A stretch of 64,000 bases of DNA from positions 62,001-126,000 of the forward strand of contig CAJFID010000001.1 in the NCBI GenBank assembly GCA_904380375.1. The letters are read 5' to 3'. The position numbers and the translations under genes are program-made. This stretch comes from Avimonas intestinalis. GTDB taxonomy: Bacteria; Bacillota; Clostridia; Oscillospirales; Acutalibacteraceae. The notes under the pieces are model-generated. The model had not been told where the DNA came from and did no database searches. It saw nothing but the letters and a program-made list of their open reading frames with translations. This document shows positions 24,850-32,731 of this stretch, piece after piece (the stretch's first letter is position 1; each line of letters opens with the position of its first letter).

Positions 24850-25629
24850 ATGCAATACCGCTATGCGCCGGAGCGCTCCTATGAGGACCTGGCCGCCGGC
24901 CGGGTCCTCCTGCACCGGGGAGGGATGCCTTGCTTCCCTGTCCGGGCAGGGAGCGAGATCCTCAGCCGCTGCCTGGCGGTCTGTCCAAAACAACGCGGCC
25001 TGACCCTCTACGACCCCTGCTGCGGGGGAGGGTACCTGCTGACGGCGCTGGGGTTCCTCTATCCCGGCGTGCTGGGCCGGATCATCGGGTCGGATGTCAG
25101 CCCACAGGCGCTGTCGCTCGCCCGGGACAACCTTGCCCTTTTAACGCCGGAAGGGCGGGCCCGCCGCCGGGAGCAGCTGCGAGAGATGGCCGCCCGCTTC
25201 GGGAAAGATTCCCACCGCGGCGCGCTGGAAAGCCTTGCCCGGCTTGAGGCGGCTGCGCCTTGCCCGCCGCCGGAAACCCGCCTGTTTACGGCGGATCTTT
25301 TGGGGCCGGCGCCTTTGGCCGGCGCGGGTTTTACGGCGGATATCCTTCTGGCGGACGTGCCCTACGGCCGGATGACGGCATGGGCGGGGGGCGTGCCGGA
25401 GCCGGGAGGGGGAGACGGTGGGGAGGCGTGCCAGGAACCGCCCCTCACCCGTTTCCTGCGCGCCGTGCGGCCGGCCTGCGGCAGGGGGACAGTCCTAGCG
25501 GTGATCGCGGACAAGGGACAGAAGCTGTCCGGCGGCGGATTGGCCTATTTGGATAAATTTACGATAGGGAAACGGAGAGTTTCCATTTTCCGGTTTAAGG
25601 ACGGCAAAGAGGAGGATCTCGTGTGCTGA
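24850..25629 (+). CDS. AviRa-like 23S rRNA methyltransferase
   Basis: This 259-residue protein resembles AviRa, the avilamycin-resistance rRNA methyltransferase of Streptomyces viridochromogenes, over its whole length: MQYRYAPERSYEDLAAG near the start, PCFPVR, the SAM-binding motif DPCCGGGYLLTALG at about 55-68, SDVSPQALSLARDNLALL, ERFGK-like ARFGKDS, and the catalytic-type DVPYGRMTAWAG. AviRa methylates a guanosine in the peptidyl-transferase-proximal region of 23S rRNA and blocks orthosomycins. The gene is inserted between truB and ribF, 254 bases after truB, and its stop overlaps the ribF start, so it is translated together with housekeeping genes. Resistance or a housekeeping modification are both possible. 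Confidence 0.8.
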   Translation: MQYRYAPERSYEDLAAGRVLLHRGGMPCFPVRAGSEILSRCLAVCPKQRGLTLYDPCCGGGYLLTALGFLYPGVLGRIIGSDVSPQALSLARDNLALLTPEGRARRREQLREMAARFGKDSHRGALESLARLEAAAPCPPPETRLFTADLLGPAPLAGAGFTADILLADVPYGRMTAWAGGVPEPGGGDGGEACQEPPLTRFLRAVRPACGRGTVLAVIADKGQKLSGGGLAYLDKFTIGKRRVSIFRFKDGKEEDLVC

Positions 25630-27278
25630 AGACGATCATCTGGGACGGCAGGACCCCGCTGCCGGAGGACACCTTCCCCGGCGGAGGCGGGGGGGAGACG
25701 GGCGTCCCTCCGCTCTTTGGCGCGCCCGGCAAGCCCCGCGCGGTTGCCCTGGGTATCTTTGACGGGGTGCATCTCGGCCACCGGGCGGTGATCTCCCGCG
25801 CGGCGGGGCGGGAGCTGCCGGACGGCCGCCGGGCGACGGCCACGGTGTTCACCTTCACCCAGCCCCCTTGGGCGCTGCCCAAGGAGAGCGCGTGCGAGCT
25901 GGTTACTGAGGGGCAGAGGGCCGCCGTGTTCGAGAGCCTGGGGGTGGAGGAGCTGATCCAGGCCGACTTTGAAGCGATCCGGGACTTCTCTCCCCAGGAG
26001 TTTGTGGACAGGGTGCTCAAGGACGCCCTGCACGCCTGCCTGGTCTGCTGCGGGTTCAATTACCACTTCGGCAAGGGCGGGCAGGGGGATGCCGGCCTGC
26101 TGCGCCGCCTGTGCGAAGAGCGGGGGATGGCGGTGGCCGTGGTTCCGCCCGTGCTGGTAGACGGCGAGCCGGTGAGCGCCAGCCGGATCCGCCGCCTGAT
26201 TGAGCAGGGGGAGGTGCGGGAGGCCTCCCGCCTTCTCGGCCGGCCGTTTACCATCGACTTCCCGGTGGTCGGCGGGCAGAAGCTGGGGCGGCTGCTGGGC
26301 ACCCCCACCATTAACCAGCCCTTGCCGCCTCATTTCGTCCGCCCCTGCTTCGGGGTGTACGCGGCGAGCGTGGAGGCGGACGGCAAGGCCGTCCACGCGG
26401 TGACGAACGTCGGAATCCGGCCCACCGTCGGAGCGGACGGCCCCCTGGCCGAAACCTGGATCGCGGATTTCCACGGCGACCTTTACGGCCGCAGCGTCCC
26501 GGTCACCCTGGTGGAATTCCTCCGGCCCGAGCGGAAGTTTGATTCGGTGGAGGAGCTGCAGCGCCAGATCCTGCGCGACGGGGAGCGCGCCCGCCGGGCC
26601 GTCCTGGGCGATCCGGACGAGGGGATCCGAGCCGTGCTGTTCGATTTTGACGACACCCTTCAGGACCGGGCGGCCGCCTTTTTAGGATACTGCGACTATT
26701 TCCTTAATAAATATTTCCCCGTCCTCCCCGCCGGGGAGAAAGCGCGCCGCCGGCAGGAGATGCTGCGCCGCAACAACGGCGGATACGTCGATTACCCCGC
26801 CTACTTCCGCGCCCTGTTTGAGGAGTGGGGCTGGAAGGACGCGCCAGCGGTCGAGGACGTTTACCGCGAATTCCAGATCCGCTTTCCCGATACCGTCGCC
26901 CTGCTGCCAGAGGCCGTGCCCGTCCTGCAGGAGCTGAGGCGGCGGGGCTACCGGACCGGCGTGATCACCAACGGCCCCTCCCTGCTGCAGAACCGCAAGC
27001 TCGACGTCAGCGGCCTGCGCCCCTTGCTCGATATCGCGGTGGTGTCGGGGGACGAGGGCATCCATAAGCCCGATCCCGAGATTTTCCGCCGCGCCGCCGC
27101 CCGCCTGGGGGTGGCTTGCGCCGGCTGCCTTTATGTAGGGGACCACCCGGTCAACGACGTGCAGGGCTCCCGCGCCGCCGGGATGCGCCCCGTTTACATC
27201 AACGCCTTCGGCGCCGGCCTCCATCCCGAGGGCGCGCCCGAAATCCACGCCCTGTCTGAGATTTTTGCGCTGCTGTGA
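25623..27278 (+). CDS. ribF: RibF (riboflavin kinase/FAD synthetase) fused to a HAD phosphatase
   Basis: The 551-residue protein joins two enzymes. Residues 1-330 are RibF: the nucleotidyltransferase motif GIFDGVHLGH, CCGFNYHFGKGGQGD, VSASRIRRLIEQGEV and the riboflavin kinase motif GRLLGTPTIN with a TNVGIRPTV segment. Residues 335-551 are a HAD hydrolase with motif I DFDDTL (D341, D343), a cap insertion, GVITNGP, K-containing GIHKPDPEIF and GDHPVNDVQG. RibF makes FMN and FAD; the HAD domain could dephosphorylate FMN or a riboflavin precursor. The expected PHP motif reads TQPPW here. Start GTG 25623 follows GAGGAGG by 7 bases and overlaps the aviRa-like stop. Confidence 0.88.
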   Translation: MLKTIIWDGRTPLPEDTFPGGGGGETGVPPLFGAPGKPRAVALGIFDGVHLGHRAVISRAAGRELPDGRRATATVFTFTQPPWALPKESACELVTEGQRAAVFESLGVEELIQADFEAIRDFSPQEFVDRVLKDALHACLVCCGFNYHFGKGGQGDAGLLRRLCEERGMAVAVVPPVLVDGEPVSASRIRRLIEQGEVREASRLLGRPFTIDFPVVGGQKLGRLLGTPTINQPLPPHFVRPCFGVYAASVEADGKAVHAVTNVGIRPTVGADGPLAETWIADFHGDLYGRSVPVTLVEFLRPERKFDSVEELQRQILRDGERARRAVLGDPDEGIRAVLFDFDDTLQDRAAAFLGYCDYFLNKYFPVLPAGEKARRRQEMLRRNNGGYVDYPAYFRALFEEWGWKDAPAVEDVYREFQIRFPDTVALLPEAVPVLQELRRRGYRTGVITNGPSLLQNRKLDVSGLRPLLDIAVVSGDEGIHKPDPEIFRRAAARLGVACAGCLYVGDHPVNDVQGSRAAGMRPVYINAFGAGLHPEGAPEIHALSEIFALL

Positions 27279-27341
27279 CCGGCTTTCCACGGCGGATCGG
27301 GAAGGGAGCGGCGCCCGGACGGAAATTCCTTTGGAAAAGCC

Positions 27342-27370
27342 TTTACAAGCCAACAATCCTGTGATATACT
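27342..27370 (+). promoter_or_regulatory. rpsO: Promoter of rpsO
   Basis: TTTACA (27342-27347) and TATACT (27365-27370) are spaced by 17 bases. The resulting leader is about 175 bases, GC-rich and able to fold; S15 leaders are often autoregulatory, but I cannot identify a specific structure. Confidence 0.75.
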
Positions 27371-27553
27371 ATTTGGGCGCTTAAGCGCTTCCATTTCCCG
27401 GCCGGCGGAGTACGCCCGGCGGGCCAGGGGACGCCCCGGCCCGGTCTTCCTTCCGCGGAGCTGCCCGGATTCCCGGACAGGCGCGGCGGGTGAAGGGAAT
27501 CGCCATTTCCCCGCGCTGGGTGATCGGAAAATTTTTGTAAAGAGGTGAACGAC

Positions 27554-27817
27554 ATGCTGCCAGAAGAAAAAACAGCCATTATGAAGGAGTACGCGACGCA
27601 TGAAGGGGACACCGGTTCTCCCGAGGTCCAGATCGCCGTTTTGACCAAGCGGATCAACGACCTGACCGAGCACCTGAAGGTGCATAAGAAGGACCACCAC
27701 TCCCGCCGCGGCCTGCTCAAGATGGTCGGCCATCGGCGCAGCCTTCTCAATTACCTGATGAAGAAGGACATCATGCGCTACCGCGCGATCATTGAAAAGC
27801 TCGGCATCCGGAAATAA
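27554..27817 (+). CDS. rpsO: 30S ribosomal protein S15
   Basis: The 87-residue protein shows the S15 core: EYATHEGDTGSPEVQIAVLT, INDLTEHLKVHKKDHHSRRGL and MVGHRRSLLNYL. S15 binds 16S rRNA helix 22 early in 30S assembly. I use ATG 27554, with AGAGGTG 6 bases upstream; a GTG at 27545 would add three residues. rpsO before pnp is the common order. Confidence 0.95.
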   Translation: MLPEEKTAIMKEYATHEGDTGSPEVQIAVLTKRINDLTEHLKVHKKDHHSRRGLLKMVGHRRSLLNYLMKKDIMRYRAIIEKLGIRK

Positions 27818-27826
27818 GGCAGATAT

Positions 27827-27870
27827 TGAGGCAGGCGGGCGGTGCCCTCCTGCCTCATTCCGCTTTTCCT
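27827..27870 (+). terminator. Hairpin after rpsO
   Basis: TGAGGCAGG (27827-27835) pairs with CCTGCCTCA (27849-27857), followed by TTCCGCTTTT. In many bacteria the rpsO-pnp spacer carries a partial terminator. Confidence 0.6.
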
Positions 27871-28088
27871 TGCCGGCGTTCCCGGCGGGGAAAACGCAGG
27901 GCTCGCGTTGTCCAACCAGCGGGGCAGGCGTGGTTTTAGCAGTCAAACGACGGTTCAGCAGCGGCGGGCGGGGGACAGGCCCGCCGGCCGCACGGCACGG
28001 CCTTCCGCCGCGCCGGAAGGGTTCTCCTTTTACGGCGGGAAAGGCCCAGGGCTTCCGCCGCCGGGAATCCCCGGCCCCGGCGCAGTTT

Positions 28089-28117
28089 TTGGTGAACCGC
28101 GGTTTCATTGCTAAAAT
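28089..28117 (+). promoter_or_regulatory. Candidate pnp promoter
   Basis: TTGGTG (28089-28094) and TAAAAT (28112-28117) are spaced by 17 bases. The -10 is good and the -35 is weak. Confidence 0.45.
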
Positions 28118-28163
28118 TCCAAGCCGCTCCGTTTTGGAAATATATTTTTACGGAGGTACGGCA

Positions 28164-30362
28164 ATGTTTGAAAATTACAAGGTGTTTGAAACCACGCTGG
28201 CGGGCCGCCCCCTGGTGGTTGAGACCGGGAAGCTTGCCCAGCTTGCCAACGGCTCCTGCCTGGTCCGCTACGGCGAGACGGTGATCCTGTGCACGGTCAC
28301 CATGTCCGCTAAGCCCCGCGAAGGGGTGGATTTCTTCCCCCTTTCGGTGGATTACGAGGAAAAGCTCTACGCCGTGGGAAAAATCCCCGGCTCCTTCCAG
28401 CGCCGGGAGGGCCGGCCGAGTGAGAAGGCCATCCTGACCTCCCGCGTGATTGACCGCCCCATCCGCCCGCTGTTCCCCAAGGATATGCGCAACGACGTGT
28501 CGGTCGTCTGTACCGTCATGAGCGTTGACCCCGACTGCCCGCCCGAAACCACCGCCATGATCGGCGCGTCAATCGCGATTTCCATTTCCGAAATCCCGTG
28601 GGACGGCCCGATTTCCGGCGTCGTGGTGGGCCTGGTTGACGGGGAGTACGTCATCAACCCCACCGCCGAGCAGGAAAAGAAGTCGGAGATGCATGTGACC
28701 GTCGCCTCCACGGCCGACCTGGTCGCGATGATTGAGGCCGGTGCGAACGAAATCGACAACGAGACCATGTTCAACGGCATCATGGCCGGCCACGAGGCCA
28801 ACCAGCAGATCGTTTCCTTCATCAACGGCATCGTTGCCGAAATCGGCAAGGAGAAGATCCCGTTTGAATCCAGCGATCCCGACCCGGCGATGTTTGAGGC
28901 GGTCAAGGAATTTGCCATTGAGAAGGTGCGCGCGGCGCTCGACACCGACGACAAGCGGGTCCGCGACGAGCGGCTGTTGCCGGTGTACGACGAGGTGCAC
29001 GCCCGCTTTGACGAGGAATACCCCGAGCAGGCCGCCATGCTCGATGACTGCCTGTACAAGCTCCAGAAGTACGTTGTCCGCCGCTGGCTGCTGGACGACG
29101 GCAAGCGGGTGGACGGCCGCGGCATTGACGAGATCCGCCCCCTGGCCGCCGAGGTCGGCATCCTGCCCCGCGTCCACGGCTCCGGCCTGTTCACCCGCGG
29201 GCAGACCCAGGTGCTGACCACCGTTACCCTGGGCTCCACCGGGGATGCGCAGCTGCTGGACGGCATTGACGACCAGACCAGCAAGCGGTACATGCACCAC
29301 TATAACTTTCCCTCCTATTCGGTGGGCGAAACCAAGCCCTCCCGCGGCCCCGGCCGGCGGGAGATCGGTCACGGCGCCTTGGCGGAGCGCGCCCTGCTGC
29401 CGGTGATCCCCTCGGTGGAGGAGTTCCCCTACACCCTGCGCCTGGTGTCGGAGGTCGTGTCTTCCAACGGTTCCACCTCCCAGGCGTCAATCTGCGGCTC
29501 CACCCTGGCCCTGATGGACGCGGGCGTGCCGATCAAGGCGCCGGTCGCAGGCATCTCCTGCGGCCTGGTCACCGAGGGCGATCGCTTCATGACCATGGTC
29601 GATATCCAGGGGCTGGAGGATTTCTTCGGCGATATGGACTTCAAGGTGGGCGGCACCCACAAGGGCATCACCGCCATCCAAATGGACCTCAAGGTACACG
29701 GCCTGACCCCGGCCATCATCAAGGAGGCGCTGGAGAAAACCTACAAAGCCCGGCTGTATATCCTGGACGAGATCATGCTCAAGGCGATCCCTGCTCCGCG
29801 GGCCGAGCTGTCGAAATACGCGCCCAAGATGCTGACCACCAAGATTGATGTCGATAAGATCCGCGAGGTCATCGGCAAGGGCGGTTCGGTTATCCAGAAA
29901 ATCCAGTCCGAGTGCAGCTGCAAGATTGACATTGAAGAGGACGGCAGCGTCTTTATCTCCGCGTTGGACAGCGACAACGCCAAGCGTGCCCTGTCGATCG
30001 TCGAAACCATCGCTAAGGATCCGGAGATCGGCGCGATCTACAAGGGCCGTGTGACCCGGCTGATGTCCTTTGGCGCGTTTGTGGAAATCGCCCCCGGCAA
30101 GGAGGGGCTGGTCCATATATCCCGCCTTGATGTCAAGCGGGTGGACAAGGTGGAGGATGTGGTCGCGGTCGGCGACGAGGTCCTGGTCAAGGTGACCGAG
30201 ATCGACGAGCAGGGCCGGCTGAACCTCTCCCGCCGCGACGCGCTGATTGAGGTGGAGGGTCTCAAGCCGGAGAACACGGTGTCCGATTCCCCCCGTCCCG
30301 CCCGCCGCGAAGGCGGCTTCCGTCGGGAGCGCGGGGAGGGCGGCAACCGTCCCCGCCGCTAA
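28164..30362 (+). CDS. pnp: Polyribonucleotide nucleotidyltransferase (PNPase)
   Basis: This 732-residue protein has the full PNPase layout: RNase PH domain 1 (with GKIPGSFQRREGRPSE), an alpha-helical linker, RNase PH domain 2 (RDGR-type KRVDGRGIDEIRPL and GDRFMTMVDIQGLEDFFGDMDFKV), a KH domain (IREVIGKGGSVIQKI) and an S1 domain (YKGRVTRLMSFGAFVEI). It degrades RNA from the 3' end using phosphate and can also add tails. The basic Arg/Gly-rich tail is normal. ATG 28164 follows CGGAGG by 6 bases. A strong terminator follows. Confidence 0.97.
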   Translation: MFENYKVFETTLAGRPLVVETGKLAQLANGSCLVRYGETVILCTVTMSAKPREGVDFFPLSVDYEEKLYAVGKIPGSFQRREGRPSEKAILTSRVIDRPIRPLFPKDMRNDVSVVCTVMSVDPDCPPETTAMIGASIAISISEIPWDGPISGVVVGLVDGEYVINPTAEQEKKSEMHVTVASTADLVAMIEAGANEIDNETMFNGIMAGHEANQQIVSFINGIVAEIGKEKIPFESSDPDPAMFEAVKEFAIEKVRAALDTDDKRVRDERLLPVYDEVHARFDEEYPEQAAMLDDCLYKLQKYVVRRWLLDDGKRVDGRGIDEIRPLAAEVGILPRVHGSGLFTRGQTQVLTTVTLGSTGDAQLLDGIDDQTSKRYMHHYNFPSYSVGETKPSRGPGRREIGHGALAERALLPVIPSVEEFPYTLRLVSEVVSSNGSTSQASICGSTLALMDAGVPIKAPVAGISCGLVTEGDRFMTMVDIQGLEDFFGDMDFKVGGTHKGITAIQMDLKVHGLTPAIIKEALEKTYKARLYILDEIMLKAIPAPRAELSKYAPKMLTTKIDVDKIREVIGKGGSVIQKIQSECSCKIDIEEDGSVFISALDSDNAKRALSIVETIAKDPEIGAIYKGRVTRLMSFGAFVEIAPGKEGLVHISRLDVKRVDKVEDVVAVGDEVLVKVTEIDEQGRLNLSRRDALIEVEGLKPENTVSDSPRPARREGGFRRERGEGGNRPRR

Positions 30363-30398
30363 GCGAAGCCAAGGAAAACGAAACATCGGAAAGCCCAA

Positions 30399-30432
30399 AG
30401 CCGCCGGAGCAAAATGCTCCGGCGGCTTTTTC
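30399..30432 (+). terminator. Terminator of pnp
   Basis: A 13-bp perfect stem (30399-30411 with 30415-30427, loop AAA) is followed by TTTT and a C. The rest of the 332-base gap to 30694 holds only the weak promoter before the XRE gene. Confidence 0.85.
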
Positions 30433-30604
30433 GCTGCTTGGCGGCGGACAGGGTGCGGCGGGCCCGGGGCCGAAGGATGCCTAAGAGCGGGGCGGACCCC
30501 GCTCCCGCCAGGAAGCGCAACCGGAAAGCTGCCCGTTTTCCGGCAGGGGATCCGGCCGATCTGCACAAAGGGGGTGAAGGTTTTTGGCAGCGCTCGGATT
30601 TCGC

Positions 30605-30631
30605 TTGAAAATCCAAGTTTTTCCTTATACT
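30605..30631 (+). promoter_or_regulatory. Possible promoter of the XRE gene
   Basis: TTGAAA (30605-30610) and TATACT (30626-30631) are good hexamers, but the spacer is only 15 bases. Confidence 0.35.
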
Positions 30632-30694
30632 ATGGGGATAGAAAACCGGTATGAATACGCGGATAGCGGATAAAACCGAGCGGGAGGGGAAGCG

Positions 30695-30994
30695 ATGGCG
30701 CCGACATTGGGGCAGCGGCTGGGGAAACTCCGCCAAAGCCGGAAATGGACGCAAAGCGAGGTCGCGCAGCGCCTTCGGGTGACGGCGGCCGCCGTCAGCG
30801 CGTACGAAAGGGACGCCAACCAGCCTTCGCTGGAGGTGTTGAAGCGGCTGGCGGCCCTGTACGGCGTATCCGCCGATTTCCTTTTGGGCATCGACAACAC
30901 AGTCGCCTCGGAACGGGCCCGCCGGGGGGAGGAGCTGGCGTCCCGGCTGCAGCAGCTTGCCCGCGATTTCGCCCAATATATGCGGGACTCCTGA
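30695..30994 (+). CDS. XRE-family helix-turn-helix regulator
   Basis: The 99-residue protein has an N-terminal Cro/CI helix-turn-helix (about 5-62) with LGKLRQSRKWTQSEVAQRL, VSAYERDANQPSLEVLKRLA and YGVSADFLLG. The remaining 35 residues form a probable helix (EELASRLQQLARDFAQYM), perhaps for dimerisation. GAGGGGAAGCG precedes the ATG. No neighbour on the same transcript reveals its target; it stands alone between pnp and the phosphate regulon. Confidence 0.85.
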   Translation: MAPTLGQRLGKLRQSRKWTQSEVAQRLRVTAAAVSAYERDANQPSLEVLKRLAALYGVSADFLLGIDNTVASERARRGEELASRLQQLARDFAQYMRDS

Positions 30995-31198
30995 GGGGCA
31001 GAAGCTTTCGGGATTGGCGCGGTAAGGCCCATTAGGGAAAGGCTCCTTCCCGGCCGGCGGCCGTTTTGATGGGGAAAAGGAGCGGCCGGCTTTCCTTGTA
31101 CGCCGTGCCGGCTTCCTGGGCGGTGCTTCCGGGCGTCGCGGCGGGACTTTTGTTTGTAGAGGTGGGCCTAAAGGCAAAATAAAATCCATGTATTTCCG

Positions 31199-31234
31199 GA
31201 TGGCGGCAAGCAGGATTTGCCGCCATCTTTCTTT
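31199..31234 (+). terminator. Terminator upstream of the Pho region
   Basis: GATGGCGGCAA (31199-31209) pairs perfectly with TTGCCGCCATC (31217-31227), followed by TTTCTTT. Confidence 0.75.
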
Positions 31235-31311
31235 ATGGCGGTTATACGGCGTTAAAATGTTTATCCTAATGCCATAAGTCTTAACCGGAATTTAATAGGG
31301 GGCTCTGGATT

Positions 31312-31364
31312 TTAACAGAAAATAAAGTACGCTTAACATTCTTCTAACAATACGCCGGTAAGAT
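31312..31364 (+). promoter_or_regulatory. Pho box and promoter of pstS
   Basis: TTAACA occurs at 31312-31317 and 31333-31338, with CTAACA at 31344-31349. The last two are 11 bases apart, one helical turn, as in Firmicute PhoP boxes (TTAACA-N5-TTAACA). TAAGAT at 31359-31364 is a plausible -10, with the repeats occupying the -35 position. The PhoB-like regulator downstream (36700-37401) is the expected binder. Confidence 0.65.
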
Positions 31365-31465
31365 AGCACACGAACCGAGAGAAAAGACAGAAAACCAGGT
31401 GCAAAGAGGGGCCGGGCGCCGGAATAACCCAGGCGGCCGGGTCCCGCGAGAAAGGAACGATTGGA

Positions 31466-32341
31466 ATGAAAAAGTTTGCCAGCATTCTTTGCGCGGCGGC
31501 GATGGCTACCGTTATGCTCGCCGGCTGCAGCAGCGAAGTAGGAGGAACCTCCGAGCCGCAGACCAGCGACGGCGGCAGCAGCGCTGCCGAAACCCTGAGC
31601 GGCGACCTCAAGTTCGCCGGCTCCAGCTCAATGGCCGACGTGATGGCGGCCCTGACCGAAGAATTCAAGACCCTTTATCCGGATGTGACCACCACGGTTG
31701 ACCAGCAGGGCTCCGGCTCCGCGATCACCGGCCTGAACGACGGCACCTGCCAGATCGGCGACCTCTCCCGTGCCGTGAAGGACGAGGAGAACCCGGACGG
31801 TAAATTTGAAGTGATCACCATTGCGATTGACGGCATCGCGATCGTCGTCAACCCGGCCAACAGCGTGGAAGACCTCACCATGGATCAGATCGCGAGCATC
31901 TTCAAGGGCGAAATCACCAACTGGAGCGAGGTCGGCGGCGCCGACAGCCAGATCATGGTGGTCGGCCGCGAGGAAAGCTCCGGCACCCGCGACGGCTTTG
32001 AAGAGATTGCCGGTGTGGATGGCGAATGCCAGTACGGCGTGCAGCTGAAGGAAACCGGCGATGTAGTGGCCAGCGTGGCCTCAAACGAAGCTGCGATCGG
32101 CTACATCTCCTACGCTTCGGTCAACGACCAGGTCAAAGCCCTGAAGGTCGACGGCGTGGAGGTTTCCGACCCGACGATTGAGGACGGCAGCTACTCCTTC
32201 CAGCGCCCCTTTGTCCATGCGTACCGCGCGGGAACCGATGATCCGCTGGTGCTGGCTTACCTTGAGTTCCTGCAGACCGACGCGGCCCAGGAAATCATCG
32301 CGGGCGAGAAGCTGATCCCGGTCGAGTTCTGGGCGGAATAA
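31466..32341 (+). CDS. pstS: Phosphate ABC transporter substrate-binding lipoprotein
   Basis: This 291-residue protein starts with a lipoprotein signal peptide (MKKFASILCAAAMATVMLAGC, lipid-bearing C21), then a Ser/Gly-rich linker and a PstS domain with FAGSSSMADVMAAL, QQGSGSAITGL and GREESSGTRDGFEEI, the phosphate-contacting loops. It captures phosphate outside the membrane for PstCAB. A Pho box lies upstream, and a hairpin after the gene separates it from pstC, consistent with higher expression of the binding protein. Confidence 0.95.
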   Translation: MKKFASILCAAAMATVMLAGCSSEVGGTSEPQTSDGGSSAAETLSGDLKFAGSSSMADVMAALTEEFKTLYPDVTTTVDQQGSGSAITGLNDGTCQIGDLSRAVKDEENPDGKFEVITIAIDGIAIVVNPANSVEDLTMDQIASIFKGEITNWSEVGGADSQIMVVGREESSGTRDGFEEIAGVDGECQYGVQLKETGDVVASVASNEAAIGYISYASVNDQVKALKVDGVEVSDPTIEDGSYSFQRPFVHAYRAGTDDPLVLAYLEFLQTDAAQEIIAGEKLIPVEFWAE

Positions 32342-32731
32342 GCGTGGGCTGCCCGGTTCAAACGCCCGGGCGGCAGGCGGACGAAGGACCGGCGGGCTTT
32401 GACAGCGCCGCTTCCGGCGTAACGGCCGGCACCGGCAATTGAAGCCGCTGGGTCCCGGCAAGATAAGATAAAATGCTCCATCCCTTTTCTCTCCCCGGCC
32501 TCCCGGCCCCTGGCCGGAGGCCGGCCCACTCAGAGGATAAGCCCGGAGATGCTGCAAAAGCCATTGGTTTGCGGCATCTCCTTTGGGCTGTCCGGGCAAA
32601 AGGGAACGCGCGGACAGGCGCGGCGCTTCTGCCCGGAGCCCCTTGTCAACTTGGATTTTCCCGGCGGGAAGCGGCGCTGCCCGCTTTTGCCGCCCCCGTG
32701 TGGAAATCCCCGGAAAGGACAGACGGTTTCT
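32342..32731 (+). other. pstS-pstC intergenic region
   Basis: This 390-base spacer holds a strong hairpin at 32545-32584 and the pstC ribosome binding site. An open frame continues in from pstC to 32549, but its composition and the hairpin inside it argue against translation. Confidence 0.6.
32545..32584 (+). terminator. Attenuating hairpin between pstS and pstC
   Basis: GGAGATGCTGCAAA (32545-32558) pairs with TTTGCGGCATCTCC (32568-32581) with one wobble, followed by a short TTT. Read-through must occur, as pstC has no visible promoter. Confidence 0.6.

Larger units (their letters stand above)
27818..28163 (+). other. rpsO-pnp intergenic region
   Basis: These 346 bases hold the rpsO hairpin, a further imperfect GC-rich hairpin near 28034-28064, a candidate pnp promoter (28089-28117) and the pnp ribosome binding site GGAGG at 28153-28157. 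An open frame running through into pnp from 27792 has non-protein composition. Confidence 0.6.
30995..31465 (+). other. Intergenic region before pstS
   Basis: This 471-base stretch holds a terminator at 31199-31234, an AT-rich block from about 31235 with TTAACA-type Pho boxes (31312-31349), a -10 box and the pstS ribosome binding site AGAAAGGA. No gene is seen. The drop in GC content from 31235 to 31380 stands out from its surroundings. Confidence 0.6.

Noticed and set aside
27792..28163. N-terminal extension of pnp
   Set aside because: The leader has a hairpin and a promoter, and PNPase conservation begins at ATG 28164 with a good ribosome binding site.
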